From: Isoetes taiwanensis
Taxonomy: Eukaryota > Streptophyta > Lycopodiopsida > Isoetales > Isoetaceae
Direction of reading: 5' to 3'
Assembly: GCA_021234155.1 (NCBI GenBank)
Contig: JAJEKV010000042.1
Span: forward strand, 3,870,995 to 3,934,994
Length of the DNA stretch: 64,000 nt
Of this stretch, positions 45,617 through 56,064 are shown piece by piece (positions within the stretch are counted from its first letter, which is position 1; the number at the start of each line of letters is the position of its first letter). The notes under the pieces are model-generated. The model was not told the origin of the DNA, made no database searches, and saw nothing but the letters and a program-made list of their open reading frames with translations. Made by a program: the position numbers and the translations under genes.

Positions 45617-45823
45617 TGTTGTGCTAACCTAAGCCTAAACTTAGCACCTCCTCTACTATAAGTTTAGATAGTTCTTTCGTTGTAATCATCATCGAGTCTT
45701 CTAGTCTAAGGTTTAGTCTTGTTATTCAGATGCTCTGATACCATAAGAGATCTGATCTGTTTTCTCTATTGTACTCTCCATTTTAAACAATAGATGCAAT
45801 TCTGTTTTCTCTGATTCACAACA
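45617..45823 (+). repeat. 3' LTR of the Copia (207 bp)
   Basis: Preceded by the polypurine tract GAGTGGGGG (45608-45616) and followed by the target duplication GCATG. Lacks the roughly 97-base segment present in the 5' LTR. Confidence 0.9.
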
Positions 45824-46656
45824 GCATGGGGCAGTCCTTCTTTAGCATTGCTCTCTCTAGTCGTCCTTGCGTAACTGCGAAGTCGCCAGCAGAAACATGT
45901 GGCCATTCTTATCCCACTAAATTCCGCGACGATAACGGATCTTCCTTGTCGTTTTTGAGCTCTAGAAGTTGATCCTAGTCTGCAGCATGCCCTTTTGATT
46001 TTTCAAACGCCTTTTGGCAATGCATGTGAGCTGGAGATTTTAGTGTTGGGCGTTCTTACTTATGAACGATCAAGAAAGTGGATTAAATCCTTCAGCATTC
46101 TGGCTTAAAGAGGTTATTGATACCAAAGAGGGGTTAGGCATCCAATGGCGTCTCAAGTCAGACCGCAGTCCATAATCCTGTAATTCCTTGCCTTGATCTT
46201 ATTTTATTGTGACGTTGAATGCTTAGAAAGAGCTCATAATGGCATTTGCAAAGAAAAAAAATTAGGCCTACAGTTTTGCATGCTGAACGTAGCTTTTCTC
46301 TAAAGGAACGGACGTCAAGAATGCTGATTTGAAGGATATGCTTGTATGCATTGCAGCATTAGTTTAATGCATTAGCAACACCCTTGATCTGGATGCAGAT
46401 ATAAATCGTAGATTGTGACTTTTTTATATATCATGCATATTAGGAAACTGCACAAAATACAAGGAACTCCTGCTACTTTCTTACCCGCGATCATAATAGT
46501 GATTTGCCATTATCATAGCTAATGAATTTCTTTCCAAATGGCGATAGATATGTTATTGGTATCCCGAAGAAACATCAGCTCATTTGCAGAGAAAAAGTCA
46601 ATAATATTCTTTTATGTCAAGTAAAATAGCTATGTGTTGCTGACGAGGCCCAGCTT
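45824..46656 (+). repeat. Segmental duplication copy A, right part
   Basis: Resumes at GCATGGGGCAGTCC after the Copia and matches 57584-58415, which is the sequence directly upstream of the ethylene receptor, up to GACGAGGCCCAGCTT. The receptor itself is not included. A Gypsy-type LTR fragment follows. Confidence 0.9.
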
Positions 46657-46973
46657 TTGAGACCTCTGAGCTCATATATTATATAGTATGTTTCTAGTTA
46701 GCGCCCTATAAATCCCATTAGTTGCGGCCTGGGCATAAGATCCCACCGAGCTGTGGAATCTATGGCGTTATTGGAGCACCAGATAAGGGGCCGTAGTGAT
46801 GAAGTGTGGGGTGGGGTCTCGCCTGAGCATAAAAGGCTACGGGGACTTCTTTAGTGAGCTAGGCCTAATAGTCGGTCACGTAGAGGGCCGGGTATGGGTC
46901 TGACACTCCCTGGGTACAGAGGTGTGACCCGAATGGGGCATCTTGTACTTTGGCGATAAAGTTAGGGGAGTAA
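46657..46973 (+). repeat. Gypsy-type LTR fragment, part 1
   Basis: The order of phrases resembles the middle of the chromovirus LTR at 9600-9790 (GAGCTAGGCCTAATAGTCGG against GACTAGGTCTAATGGCTTAC, then GGGTATGGGTCTGACACTCC). More diverged than the two chromovirus LTRs are from each other. Cut by the Harbinger-like element at TAA 46971-46973. Confidence 0.6.
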
Positions 46974-47479
46974 GGGTCAATTCCCACTGGCAGTTAGGTT
47001 AGGTTAAATAGGACAAATAACGGAAACTTGCTTTCACACTAGCACTTAAGTTACTACCAGTTAGGTTAGGACTTTGTTAAATTTTAATTATGGTTAACTT
47101 AACCAGGTCACTTTCATACTGATAATAGTTAAGTTAAGTTAAGTTAAAACTTTAACTGGACCCCTTATTTTAAACTAGAACTTAAGTGACCCAGGAAAGG
47201 TACACTTAACTCGGTTAAGAACTAACTTAACCTAACTGTTAAGTGAGAAAGGGGTAACAATCTAGTTAGGTTATTTTCTTTTTAGCACACCAGCCCTACC
47301 GGGCCTACAGCCTTTCCTCAAATTCTAGCCTATCCACGTGTAATTTCCACCTCATCAAAATCTGATGTGCCTTATTTTGGACCGTCAGATCTTTCCTTTC
47401 ACAAATCTAAGGCCAGGGAAATTAGAAAAGACCCCAAAAAAATAGGAACGGAGATGGGAGGAGGCGCATCTCCATTCTG

Positions 47480-47640
47480 GAATTTTCCCTGCCCACCCAA
47501 CCGTTAAAGTTCGTCTTCCCTTTCCCCATAGATTCCTACGTGATTTCGTTTACTCTGGGAAGAAACCAATTTATATTTCCGTGATTTCGTTTAACTCTAG
47601 GAAGAAACCAATTTATATTTCATTTTTCCTCCTTTCCCTT
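47480..47640. repeat. Short tandem duplication in the Harbinger-like element
   Basis: GTGATTTCGTTTACTCTGGG, with AAGAAACCAATTTATATTTC, occurs twice in a row (about 47540-47620) with a one-base difference. The surrounding GC-richer sequence looks like a captured promoter or leader, but no gene follows. Confidence 0.6.
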
Positions 47641-49319
47641 TGCCGTGTTGGGTTCCTGGACTCTGAGCCGAGACCCAGACATGATTTGTAGGCATTAGCA
47701 CCTATCGGGCTAACATGCACATGGCTACTATTGCGACCTACTACGTGTTTGCCACCATGCCTAGAACTGCTACTCTAAATTATTTCAGCTTTTTGCATCT
47801 TATTCTCGTGTAAGACTCTTGAACTTTACTCTTTGCTTCTATGGTTGTTTAATGCATTAGCTTAGTAGCAATTCTCGTGTCACCGGAATCGTGTTTTACG
47901 ACTTATAATAATTTCGAAGACTCATTTGCTAGCTTTTTCTATTTTTATTTGAAACTAAGACATGTACAATCGTATTTATGTTCTATTCCAAAGACTAGGT
48001 GCATTTGCTTAAGGAGCTTAGGTATTACGCATGGATATCCAGTTCTAGAGCCTACAAAAATTGTCTATACTTGTCTTCAGCCAAAGATCCGCTTCTCCTT
48101 TCTAATCACAAATCATTCCCCATGCCATAGTCTACTTTATGCTAAAAATTTATCCTTGTTCCTAGGGAAACTAGAAATTGGCTAAAATCTAGGGAAACAG
48201 AGTAATAGGAAATGCTTCCAAAGAAGATGCAACAGAACATAGCATATCGGTTCATATATAAGTACCATATTTGGATGAAGAGCTACTTCTCACCATAGAA
48301 GAGCGGCCAAATTAAGTAGAAACGAGTAAAGACTACCATGACATAGCAGATCAGTTCATATAAAGGTGATATTTTGGATAAGAAACTAGCCCTTATCACT
48401 AAAAATTAACTATATTTGAAACTCTCATTTGGTTCGTCTGTTTTCTAAGATAAACATGTACGCAGCTTCGATACCCTCAAGGTGGCATGCTTCAAATCAT
48501 AGATCCGCTTGAAATGACCATTGTTCAAGATTTCTAACATAATTGTTTGATGGTATTTCATGCTTCCAGCTATATAAAACCACTTAATTGCATTTTAGTT
48601 TACTGACAAGAATATATGAAAATGTGGGGAAATTCTACGAAGATATATGTTTGTAATGATTTCACATTTGGTACCTTGAGAAAATAATGTTCCTTCCCAT
48701 ACCGGAAAGAGATATAGGTCAATGATAAGGCCTTGATAGGTTCTCAATGGCACTTGTTCATGCATTGCACATGTTATTATGTTAGTTCTTAGTGCTTTGT
48801 AGGTTTCGCCTAAAGACGTGAGCCACTCGATTATCCATCCGATATGCCATAGCTTCACGCCCGAGTGAAGCATGCTGAATGTTACGATGGTCCAAGCGAA
48901 CAACTTGATTGGGCTGCTAATGAGATGGTGTCTATATTGAGAGAAGAAATTCTTGCATCTCTTGAGGTTGAGCATTCGCAATGTAATCGGTGACATGACA
49001 ACGGCCTTTAACAGCGATTGTATAGCCTACCATTCTACCATCTTGCCTAAATATACCTATGTGAATAGATAACACTTTCGTTTGCATGTTTCAGCAGAGC
49101 ACCTAGAAAACGTCTTCACCCAATTCCTATAGATTCAAGCAAGAAAGGTTACTTTTCAATGAAGCCTATTATGCATTTAATGTTGAAGAACATTTTCTAA
49201 CCATAATTCTTTTGATCTACCGGAATTTACGCCTTTGGTAGGAGTCTCACCTTTCAAGGGCCCATACGATAAAAACTGCTTCATTCCATATGCATTTGAT
49301 ACAAGCTCCACATCTCTGT

Positions 49320-49915
49320 CATTCCACACCGCAGCTTCTGCATGGCATGTAAATGTAGCTTGAATGGTTCATAAGTGCAAACTTAGGATCTCTTATAACA
49401 AATGATAGGTTTTGCAATAGATTTTCGTATGACTTTTCCATGGCATCAATTCTCCCCGCTATAACCCAAACAGAGATCCCAATAAAACTCTAGAGAAAAT
49501 GTGTTCTTGATTAGGAAAGCAAGCAAGTTTTGGGTCCCTATTCGCTTGGATTCTTTTGCCAATATTGATACATAAAGTAACGTGAAGTTCTACAAAGTTG
49601 ATCTAGAGAGGAGACCTTGACATTTCTAAGGAGGTAATCTTCTTACCTTTCTTATTGCCTCAACGTTTTTCGGAAAAGATTGCTTAGAGAAATGCCGTAT
49701 TTCAAAAACCGGGTCTGCATGGCATGTAAATGTAAGCTTGAATGCCTCATAAGTGCAAACTTAGGATCTCTTATATCAGTGATAGGTTTTGCAACAGATT
49801 TTTGCATGACTTTGCCATGGCATCAATTCTACTGCTATAACCCAAATAGAGATTCCAATCTTCTAAAACTCTAGAGAAAATATGTTCTTGATTAGGAAAG
49901 CAAGCAAGTTTCGGT
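49320..49915. repeat. Direct repeat of about 200 bp, 395 bp apart
   Basis: CTGCATGGCATGTAAATGTA through AGGAAAGCAAGCAAGTTT occurs at about 49335-49530 and again at about 49720-49912 with roughly ten percent changes. No coding sequence. Confidence 0.8.
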
Positions 49916-50330
49916 GCTTGGCCTTCGAGTGTTAGCTAGTTCCATTCCATTTCTGTGATTCACAATAAAGTATATTAATATGTGTCATGGTGCGTATGTA
50001 TGCCTGCATATATACTGAGATTGTCCAATGAGGTTTTCTTCCTTCAGCAAGATCATCCATTTACATGCCTCCTTTGCCTTCAAGTTTTCAAGAATTAACA
50101 TTTTACAAAGCATTCACAATCTTTCTTCCAACAATGTATAGCTTGTCTTTGGAAGCAACACTGGTCATATTATGTAATCCTCACTCATCGTGGTGATATG
50201 TTCTTTACAACAGTATGTGCGTTGATATTTGGAACCATTTGTTGGAACACTGGTTCTAAATTTTTTTACAACATTTTTACTTAAATTATGCACACTAACT
50301 CAGCCTGCTGGTTTGTACAGGTCCACGTAG

Positions 50331-50520
50331 CAGGATATATTTAATTTGATTGGCGCAATGTATTCAGCTGTTCTCTTTATAGGTGTGAACAATTTGTCAA
50401 TTGTTCAACCTGTTCTAGCTATTGAGCGCACAGTTTATTATCATGAAAGGCTGCAGGAATGTACTCGCAGACCGCCCTACGCATTTGCTCGTGCAAGTGC
50501 CATCTTTAGCTTTATCCATG
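50331..50520 (+). pseudogene. ABCG/PDR transporter exon fragment inside the Harbinger-like element
   Basis: After an acceptor-like TTTGTACAG the frame reads QDIFNLIGAMYSAVLFIGVN, then SIVQPVLAIERTVYYHER and PPYAFARA. This is the conserved segment of the second membrane domain of PDR-type ABCG transporters (NxxGxMYxAVLFxG..N...VQPVV..ERTVFYRER, then PYAFAQ). The piece between ER and PPYAFA reads AAGMYS in the neighbouring frame, so two compensating shifts have scrambled it. No ATP-binding domain is nearby. A captured, dead fragment. Confidence 0.8.
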
Positions 50521-51199
50521 TTGTGCATAGCAAAAAGGACTAACAAAAGTTAAATCTCTACAGTTATGATAGAACTTCCGCATATATTAATGCGATTAAT
50601 CGCTATATGGCATCATTGTATATTTCATGATGAATTTTGAATGGAATATGGGAAAACTGGCTTGGTTTTTCCTCTTTACATATCTTTGTTTCCGCTACTT
50701 CACATTCTATGGAATGATGGTAGTTAAGTTACAGGTGATAAAAAAAGGGAGCAAATCCAATTCAAAGATTTTGTAATATACAATGTATACCAATCAATGA
50801 TGTAAATATACTCCACAATCTATCACGTTTGTGAAGGATGTGTGACCTTTTTCCCACCACTTGTATTAATATTTGGAAGGATGTGTGACCTCCCCCTTAA
50901 CAACCTAGCCCTCAAGTTCTATAGCTAAGATCAAATCTCTGTTTGTTACCTATCACTAACACATTGAGGGCGCAGGCCATAAACACCTAGCTTTTTACGG
51001 AATATGGCCATAAAATTCTTGGGCTCTAGTATAACAATCTCAGGCCTCTGGTCCTCGATTTGTATTAGCTAGTCCTCAAAGGAAATTAAACATAAGGCAT
51101 GACGTAAAGAAAAAATGCACTTCAATTCTTTCAATAAGTTTCGTATTTCAGCTCTCTTGGGTGACAATTCTTCCTATCTCTCGAGTTGTATACATTTTG

Positions 51200-51440
51200 A
51201 GCCAGTACCTTGTATCCAATCTTGGCCATAAAGGATGCAGTCAACTTTAGCCTCTAAGGATAATAGTGTTTGGCCCAAGGTCTCTCGAGTGATAGTTTCT
51301 GAGATCTCTTGGTGATAGATTCAACTAGCTTATATACGGTTTCAACCTGATACCTTGTATCCAATCTTACCCTTAAAGCATGTAACCAACCTTAGCCTTT
51401 AAGGATTATAGTCTTTGGCCCAAACTTCTCTGACATATGC
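51200..51440. repeat. Direct repeat of about 80 bp
   Basis: TACCTTGTATCCAATCTT, followed by TTAGCCT.TAAGGAT.ATAGT and TTTGGCCCAA, occurs at about 51207-51282 and 51351-51424. Confidence 0.7.
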
Positions 51441-52743
51441 AAGAATAAAGAGGAAGCATAGGACCCAAATTTCAGTGCTTTTTGATCTGTCGTTTAGTTG
51501 TTGAATACTAACAACTTCGTCCACTACATTTGACTTACTTTATGTGTCCCAATCTAACCAACATTGTTGAAGCCCATGCTATATACAAGATAAAAAAATG
51601 TGATGTTGCACTGTGGGAACAAACATATTATGTTCATGCTTGGCTCGTATTCAAGCCTAAAGAAACCTTGTAGGTGGAAGTCCACTTCTTGTATGCAACT
51701 GTGCATTTCTGTTCCTGTTATTCAAGCAGCTCACCACCACTCGATAAAATATAATCAAATAGAGGATCTATTCAACATAATAAAATAGTTAAAACAACAT
51801 TTGTTCTGCTAGAGTTTTGGCGTAGTGCCAAGAACTATAGTTGTATTCCATAGCTTTATAGTAGATAACCATATATAGAGGAAGTTGCCAATGACTTTAT
51901 TGACAAATATATGAATAACCATAAACCTAACAATTTTTACCTTGCCAAAGCCTTCTGGTGTGCCTTTTGCTAGTTCTTTTTTTTTTTATGAAAATGGCTT
52001 ATTTCATCTCTTTGAACAGCTAGAGTAGCTTGAGGATCAAAAGTTTTTTGGATTTCCTCCGCTCAAGGGACAATTCATTAGAATCGAATTGAATCTAGAG
52101 TAGTTTTCGCACCTTAGAGCATATTTTGGGCATATTTGAACATCTAATGACTAGAATTTGTAGTTCTTTTTTCGATAGTGGAAACTTTCTTAGATTTTTT
52201 TCAGGAAGCATGTACCTATGGTTTTTCCAATGCCAAGAAAAATGTGACACCCACCAAAAATAATGAGACATCCAAATTAAGGTTAAAAAAAGAGAGAAAT
52301 ACAGAGAGAGAAAAAAGCAGAGAGAGAAAAAAATAGAGACAGATAAAGAATATCGAAAATATTGAAAGAGAAGAGATAGAAAATAAACCTTGTATCTCTT
52401 CATGGATTGTTGGTTTCAACAACTAAGAAATACTTTAGATATCTTTAACTTAATGGCATCTCTTAACTAAAGTGAGAATTGGACTTAGTTATCTCTAACC
52501 TAACAAAGCCTCTTAACTACTAGTGTGAAACATCAACTCATTGTAAATGTTAGGTTAAGTTGATTTTTTAAATTTAACCTAAGTGATCCCTAACAAGTCT
52601 AGTGGGAATGTATATCTTTATAATCCGTTAAGTTAGTCTTAACTTAACGACCTTAATGGGAAAGCATAATCTCTTTTCGGTTAAGTTAAAAGATAACCAA
52701 CCGGTTAGTTTAACTTAACTTAATGGCGAGTGGGAAATGGCCC

Positions 52744-53405
52744 TAAGTTGGGTACGGAAGGAGATGCTGAAGGATCTCCTCCTCTAGCTCACCCATGGAT
52801 TGAGTGTGACTCTGGGAGGGGACACTTCCCCGACCTGCCTCATCGGACCAGGGAGATGCAACCTGGAGTAGCCTCATGTGCCTCCCCCTTTAAGCCTACG
52901 TCTCCAGAAGGCTACAGTGACGCCATAGCTTGATTCAGCTCATCTGCAAAGTGTGCACAGGAGGGGCGGATGGAGTGGACAACCCTAGCCACTGTTCTAT
53001 GCTAGCCCACACCATGTTATACTTCGGTCTGCTGATCTCTTGAGACCCAGCCGTCAGTCTATCCTCATTGGAGTCTGAACCGGGGTAGAACCTGGGTTTT
53101 GGGGTGTTTTCCTTAGCATTAGATGTACCCTCTCTGTTATCAGTATTGGGATGGATGTGCCACCCTTCGTGGTGGTTATTTATGATGTGATTATGCTGTA
53201 TGCTAACCTTGTATTCATGCTTCCGCTATCTAGGAGATCCATTGAAGGCATGGACCGGAATGACACCTCCGTGTCCTTCCCTCGAACATCCATCATATGG
53301 ATGGCCCGGGGTAGATGGAGGGCCCTACTCATGGTGAGATGTTGCCATGGGAGGGGAAAGTCCCTGTATGTGTACGACCGGGGCGTCGTATATGTTCCGG
53401 GAGCG
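52744..53405 (+). repeat. Gypsy-type LTR fragment, part 2
   Basis: Continues part 1. GGAGGGGCGGATGGAGTGGA at about 52960 matches the chromovirus LTR near 9962, and the end GGGAGCGTCA resembles the LTR end GACGTCA. No internal retrotransposon genes lie nearby, so this is a solo or truncated LTR. Confidence 0.75.
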
Positions 53406-54322
53406 TCACAAACTCTATTGAATATTACAAAGAAGTACATGCATAATTGCAGAGGAAGGAATATTATCTTAGTAGACAAAGATAATCAACTGAGTGAAGC
53501 AACTTGCTTATGCAAAAGAATAATATACCTAGATTCCTCAAAATCAAGGAATTTCTTCTCGTGAGAAAGCTGAGACATGGGTATGCCTTAACCAATCTAT
53601 CATGTGTCTCACAGAGAACCTGGTGAGCCCTTGAAGATACACCACAATAGCACTGCCACTATTCTGCTGCTCCACCATACTCATTCCTGTTGCTACGTCC
53701 ACAAAGAAATCACACACAAAAAACCTCCTAAATACTCCCCACAAAAGTTTTCCTACATCTAGAGTATCAAATCTCCAAATACACGGATCTATATACCATC
53801 TTTATGGGCAAAATATTGTCCTGAATACTAACCCCAACCAACTACACTGGCCAAACCATTGGGAATTTGGGGCATTCACAAACACTTTCCATATTATAAA
53901 ACTCAAAGATGAGGTGTCCGTAGAAGTTGATCACATATTTGGATCTTAATTGTGCCAAATGAAAGATTTAATAAAAAAATGCTAAGTCAGATGAAGGAAC
54001 TGCCCCAAATTGCAAACTTTAAGAACATTTTTTTGCACCCTCAAGACATACAACTCAACTGAAGACGAATACATGGACATGGATGGCTTGTTAACATCAA
54101 CAGACTATAAGCAATTGCCTGATAAAGGAGAGGTGATGAGATAAAACAGAAGCTGGGCAGGGGTAGTCAGTCCTGCTCGTGTCGTGACGCTCCTGGCAAT
54201 AGCGAATCTGGATGCCCCTGAGAATGCAAAACCAACTATTGTTGCACACACAACGACAAGCCAAGAACCAAGATGTTGTATCTGATTCTTCAATTTCGTT
54301 GCAGAACTAATAACCACATTTG
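53406..54322 (+). repeat. Segmental duplication copy B
   Basis: Matches copy C from AACTCTATTGAATATTACAA (56071) to TTCAATTTCGTTGCAGAACT (about 56930), so it covers the left part of the unit. It then switches abruptly into sequence matching 35110-35430. Confidence 0.88.
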
Positions 54323-54570
54323 CCCTCTAATCCACAAATCGGCCATTCCAGCCCGCTTCAGATCATTTCCAGAGCTTTGCCAGGATCCAGCCTCGGTCTG
54401 TCACAGTTCATGCCTCTAGGTTAATTCCACTTCCTTTAAAGCCTCCTCAACATTACTGACCTCTTGAACCTCGCTCTTATGGCCTACTCAGAATCGCCAA
54501 AGCATACCTTAGTAGCCGATACAAAATTCCAGAATTCCTCTAATTCCTACCAATTACTTCATCCACACAG
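54323..54570 (+). repeat. Duplicate of 35110-35430
   Basis: CCCTCTAATCCACAAATCGG, GAACCTCGCTCTTATGGCCT and CAGAATCGCCAAAGCATACC are shared with 35113-35360, with an internal loss of about 50 bases here. The junction with copy B is a mosaic of two sources that lie about 3.4 kb apart upstream. Confidence 0.85.
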
Positions 54571-56064
54571 ACCAATTAATTCTCCAATCTCTGCAAGCTT
54601 CTCTTCCCCAATTAGGTTCTCCCAAAAACCCCAAATCCTTCACAATGGTTCTCCCAAAAACCCCAAATCCTTCACAATTTAGGATTTATTGACCTTGTGT
54701 ATAAACATCATGTACATACTACATATGTATCTTTTAACAGTAGTATTAGTTTAATGATCACTCTATAATTATAATTAAATTGTCTTAAATTTTTACCTCA
54801 ACTGCCTATTGACACTCTAGGCTCGTTACACTTTTAAGTTCTTTCTTGAAAGTAGTTTGATCGATGTACATTGTGATTTAAAAATTTGGCCAAATATTCG
54901 TGTATGCCAAAATCATGAAGCGGTAGCTGTGATTTATCATACGCTCTCAACTACATTACAAAAAGAATGGTAATCCATGTTCTTCATTACACCATGACAA
55001 TTAGTAGCAGCTATACACATTGAAACTAGTTGCTAAAATTTACAAAATTTTATTAAGGTTAAAAAGGATGTCTTGAGACCAAGTGTCCAAGGAAGCAAAT
55101 GGGCTCTCTTTTTGTCCCAGATTCGTTGGTAGTCTGTTGAATCCTGAAAACTGCAGAAGTGCAAGAACACGGATGCTGCCAGGAAGAGTCTAGCCAGCAA
55201 GGGTAGCTCTTTAAAAAATGATCAGAAATTAGTTGGAATTTCTTACCAGATTGATATACCCAAAGTCTTTAATTCGATTCGGGGAAATTCATCACATCCA
55301 CATAATGCCTAAATGTGAAGATTTTTAAGGCTCTGCACTAACTTCGGACAACTTTTCAATGCTAATATATAACAAAAAGGTATCTAAAGTATCAAGACAC
55401 CCATGTGACATCCATAATTGTGGAACTTCAATACTCCTCTCTTTGTTTGTATCCATCTTCATTATCAGCCCCAAATCAATCTTGCCACCCATAAATCGGA
55501 ATGGCCTTGCATCTCGTACATATTATCAACTACTAATAACTTTTTTAGCTACGAGAGACCCCCTTGAGCCCCTTCTTCAATTTATGGCGAGGTAAACTTG
55601 GCAAAATGACCACGTTGTCCGCAAAAGAAGGTTTCTTACAGGAAATGCTCTCTCTTATAGTTCAAACTTAGGAATCCATTTCACAAGGCACCTAAAAGTA
55701 CTCGGATTGCTTGGCATCACTTGTGAAGGCAAAACCCGCATCATATTTTGAAGCTCTTTTTTGTCTGCCTTCCATCTAGCAGACACACCTCCTAACACTG
55801 CCCCCACAATGACATATATAATCAACACATATCATATGATTCATCTAGTTCCTAGTATGGCGTCGAAGCAACCTGACCTTGTGATCTACCTGTAACTGCT
55901 CCACTCGACTTTCCAAGGAGATGTATAGCACCATCTCCTCGTAATTGAATAACTCTTGTCTCCTGGTAGGCTCTGCAGGACGAGAACTGCATGCAAGCGT
56001 AAAACTGTCCAAGCCTTCTGTTGCACCTTTTTACTAGTTTTTATTTTTTAAGGAGGATGAACTC
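54571..56064. other. Intergenic, no gene recognised
   Basis: AT-rich. It has a short tandem repeat GGTTCTCCCAAAAACCCCAA, followed by TCCTTCACAA, at 54615-54680. Reading frames are short and featureless. Confidence 0.5.

Larger units (their letters stand above)
39778..45823 (+). mobile_element. Ty1/Copia retrotransposon with both LTRs and 5-bp target duplication
   Basis: LTRs at 39778-40081 and 45617-45823, both starting TGTTGTGCT and ending ATTCACAACA. GCATG flanks both ends (39773-39777, 45824-45828). Copy C at about 57582 shows the empty site GAAGCATGGGGCAG. Gag, protease, integrase, RT and RNase H are in Copia order. Apart from a CACTA insertion, the frame is broken by only a few stops and one frameshift. 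Confidence 0.95.
46974..52743. mobile_element. PIF/Harbinger-like DNA transposon, 5.8 kb, no transposase seen
   Basis: The left end GGGTCAATTCCCACTGGCAG and the complement of the right end GGGCCATTTCCCACTCGCCA form an imperfect terminal inverted repeat of about 35 bases. TAA lies at both sides (46971-46973, 52744-52746), the target type of PIF/Harbinger. Both ends have about 300 bases rich in TTAAGTTA/TAACTTAA words. The split LTR around it supports insertion. I find no DDE transposase or MYB-like frame, so it is probably non-autonomous and carries captured host DNA. Confidence 0.75.

Noticed and set aside
48595-48996. A 133-codon minus frame in the Harbinger-like element as transposase
   Set aside because: No DDE triad or helix-turn-helix region could be seen; composition is like the non-coding surroundings.
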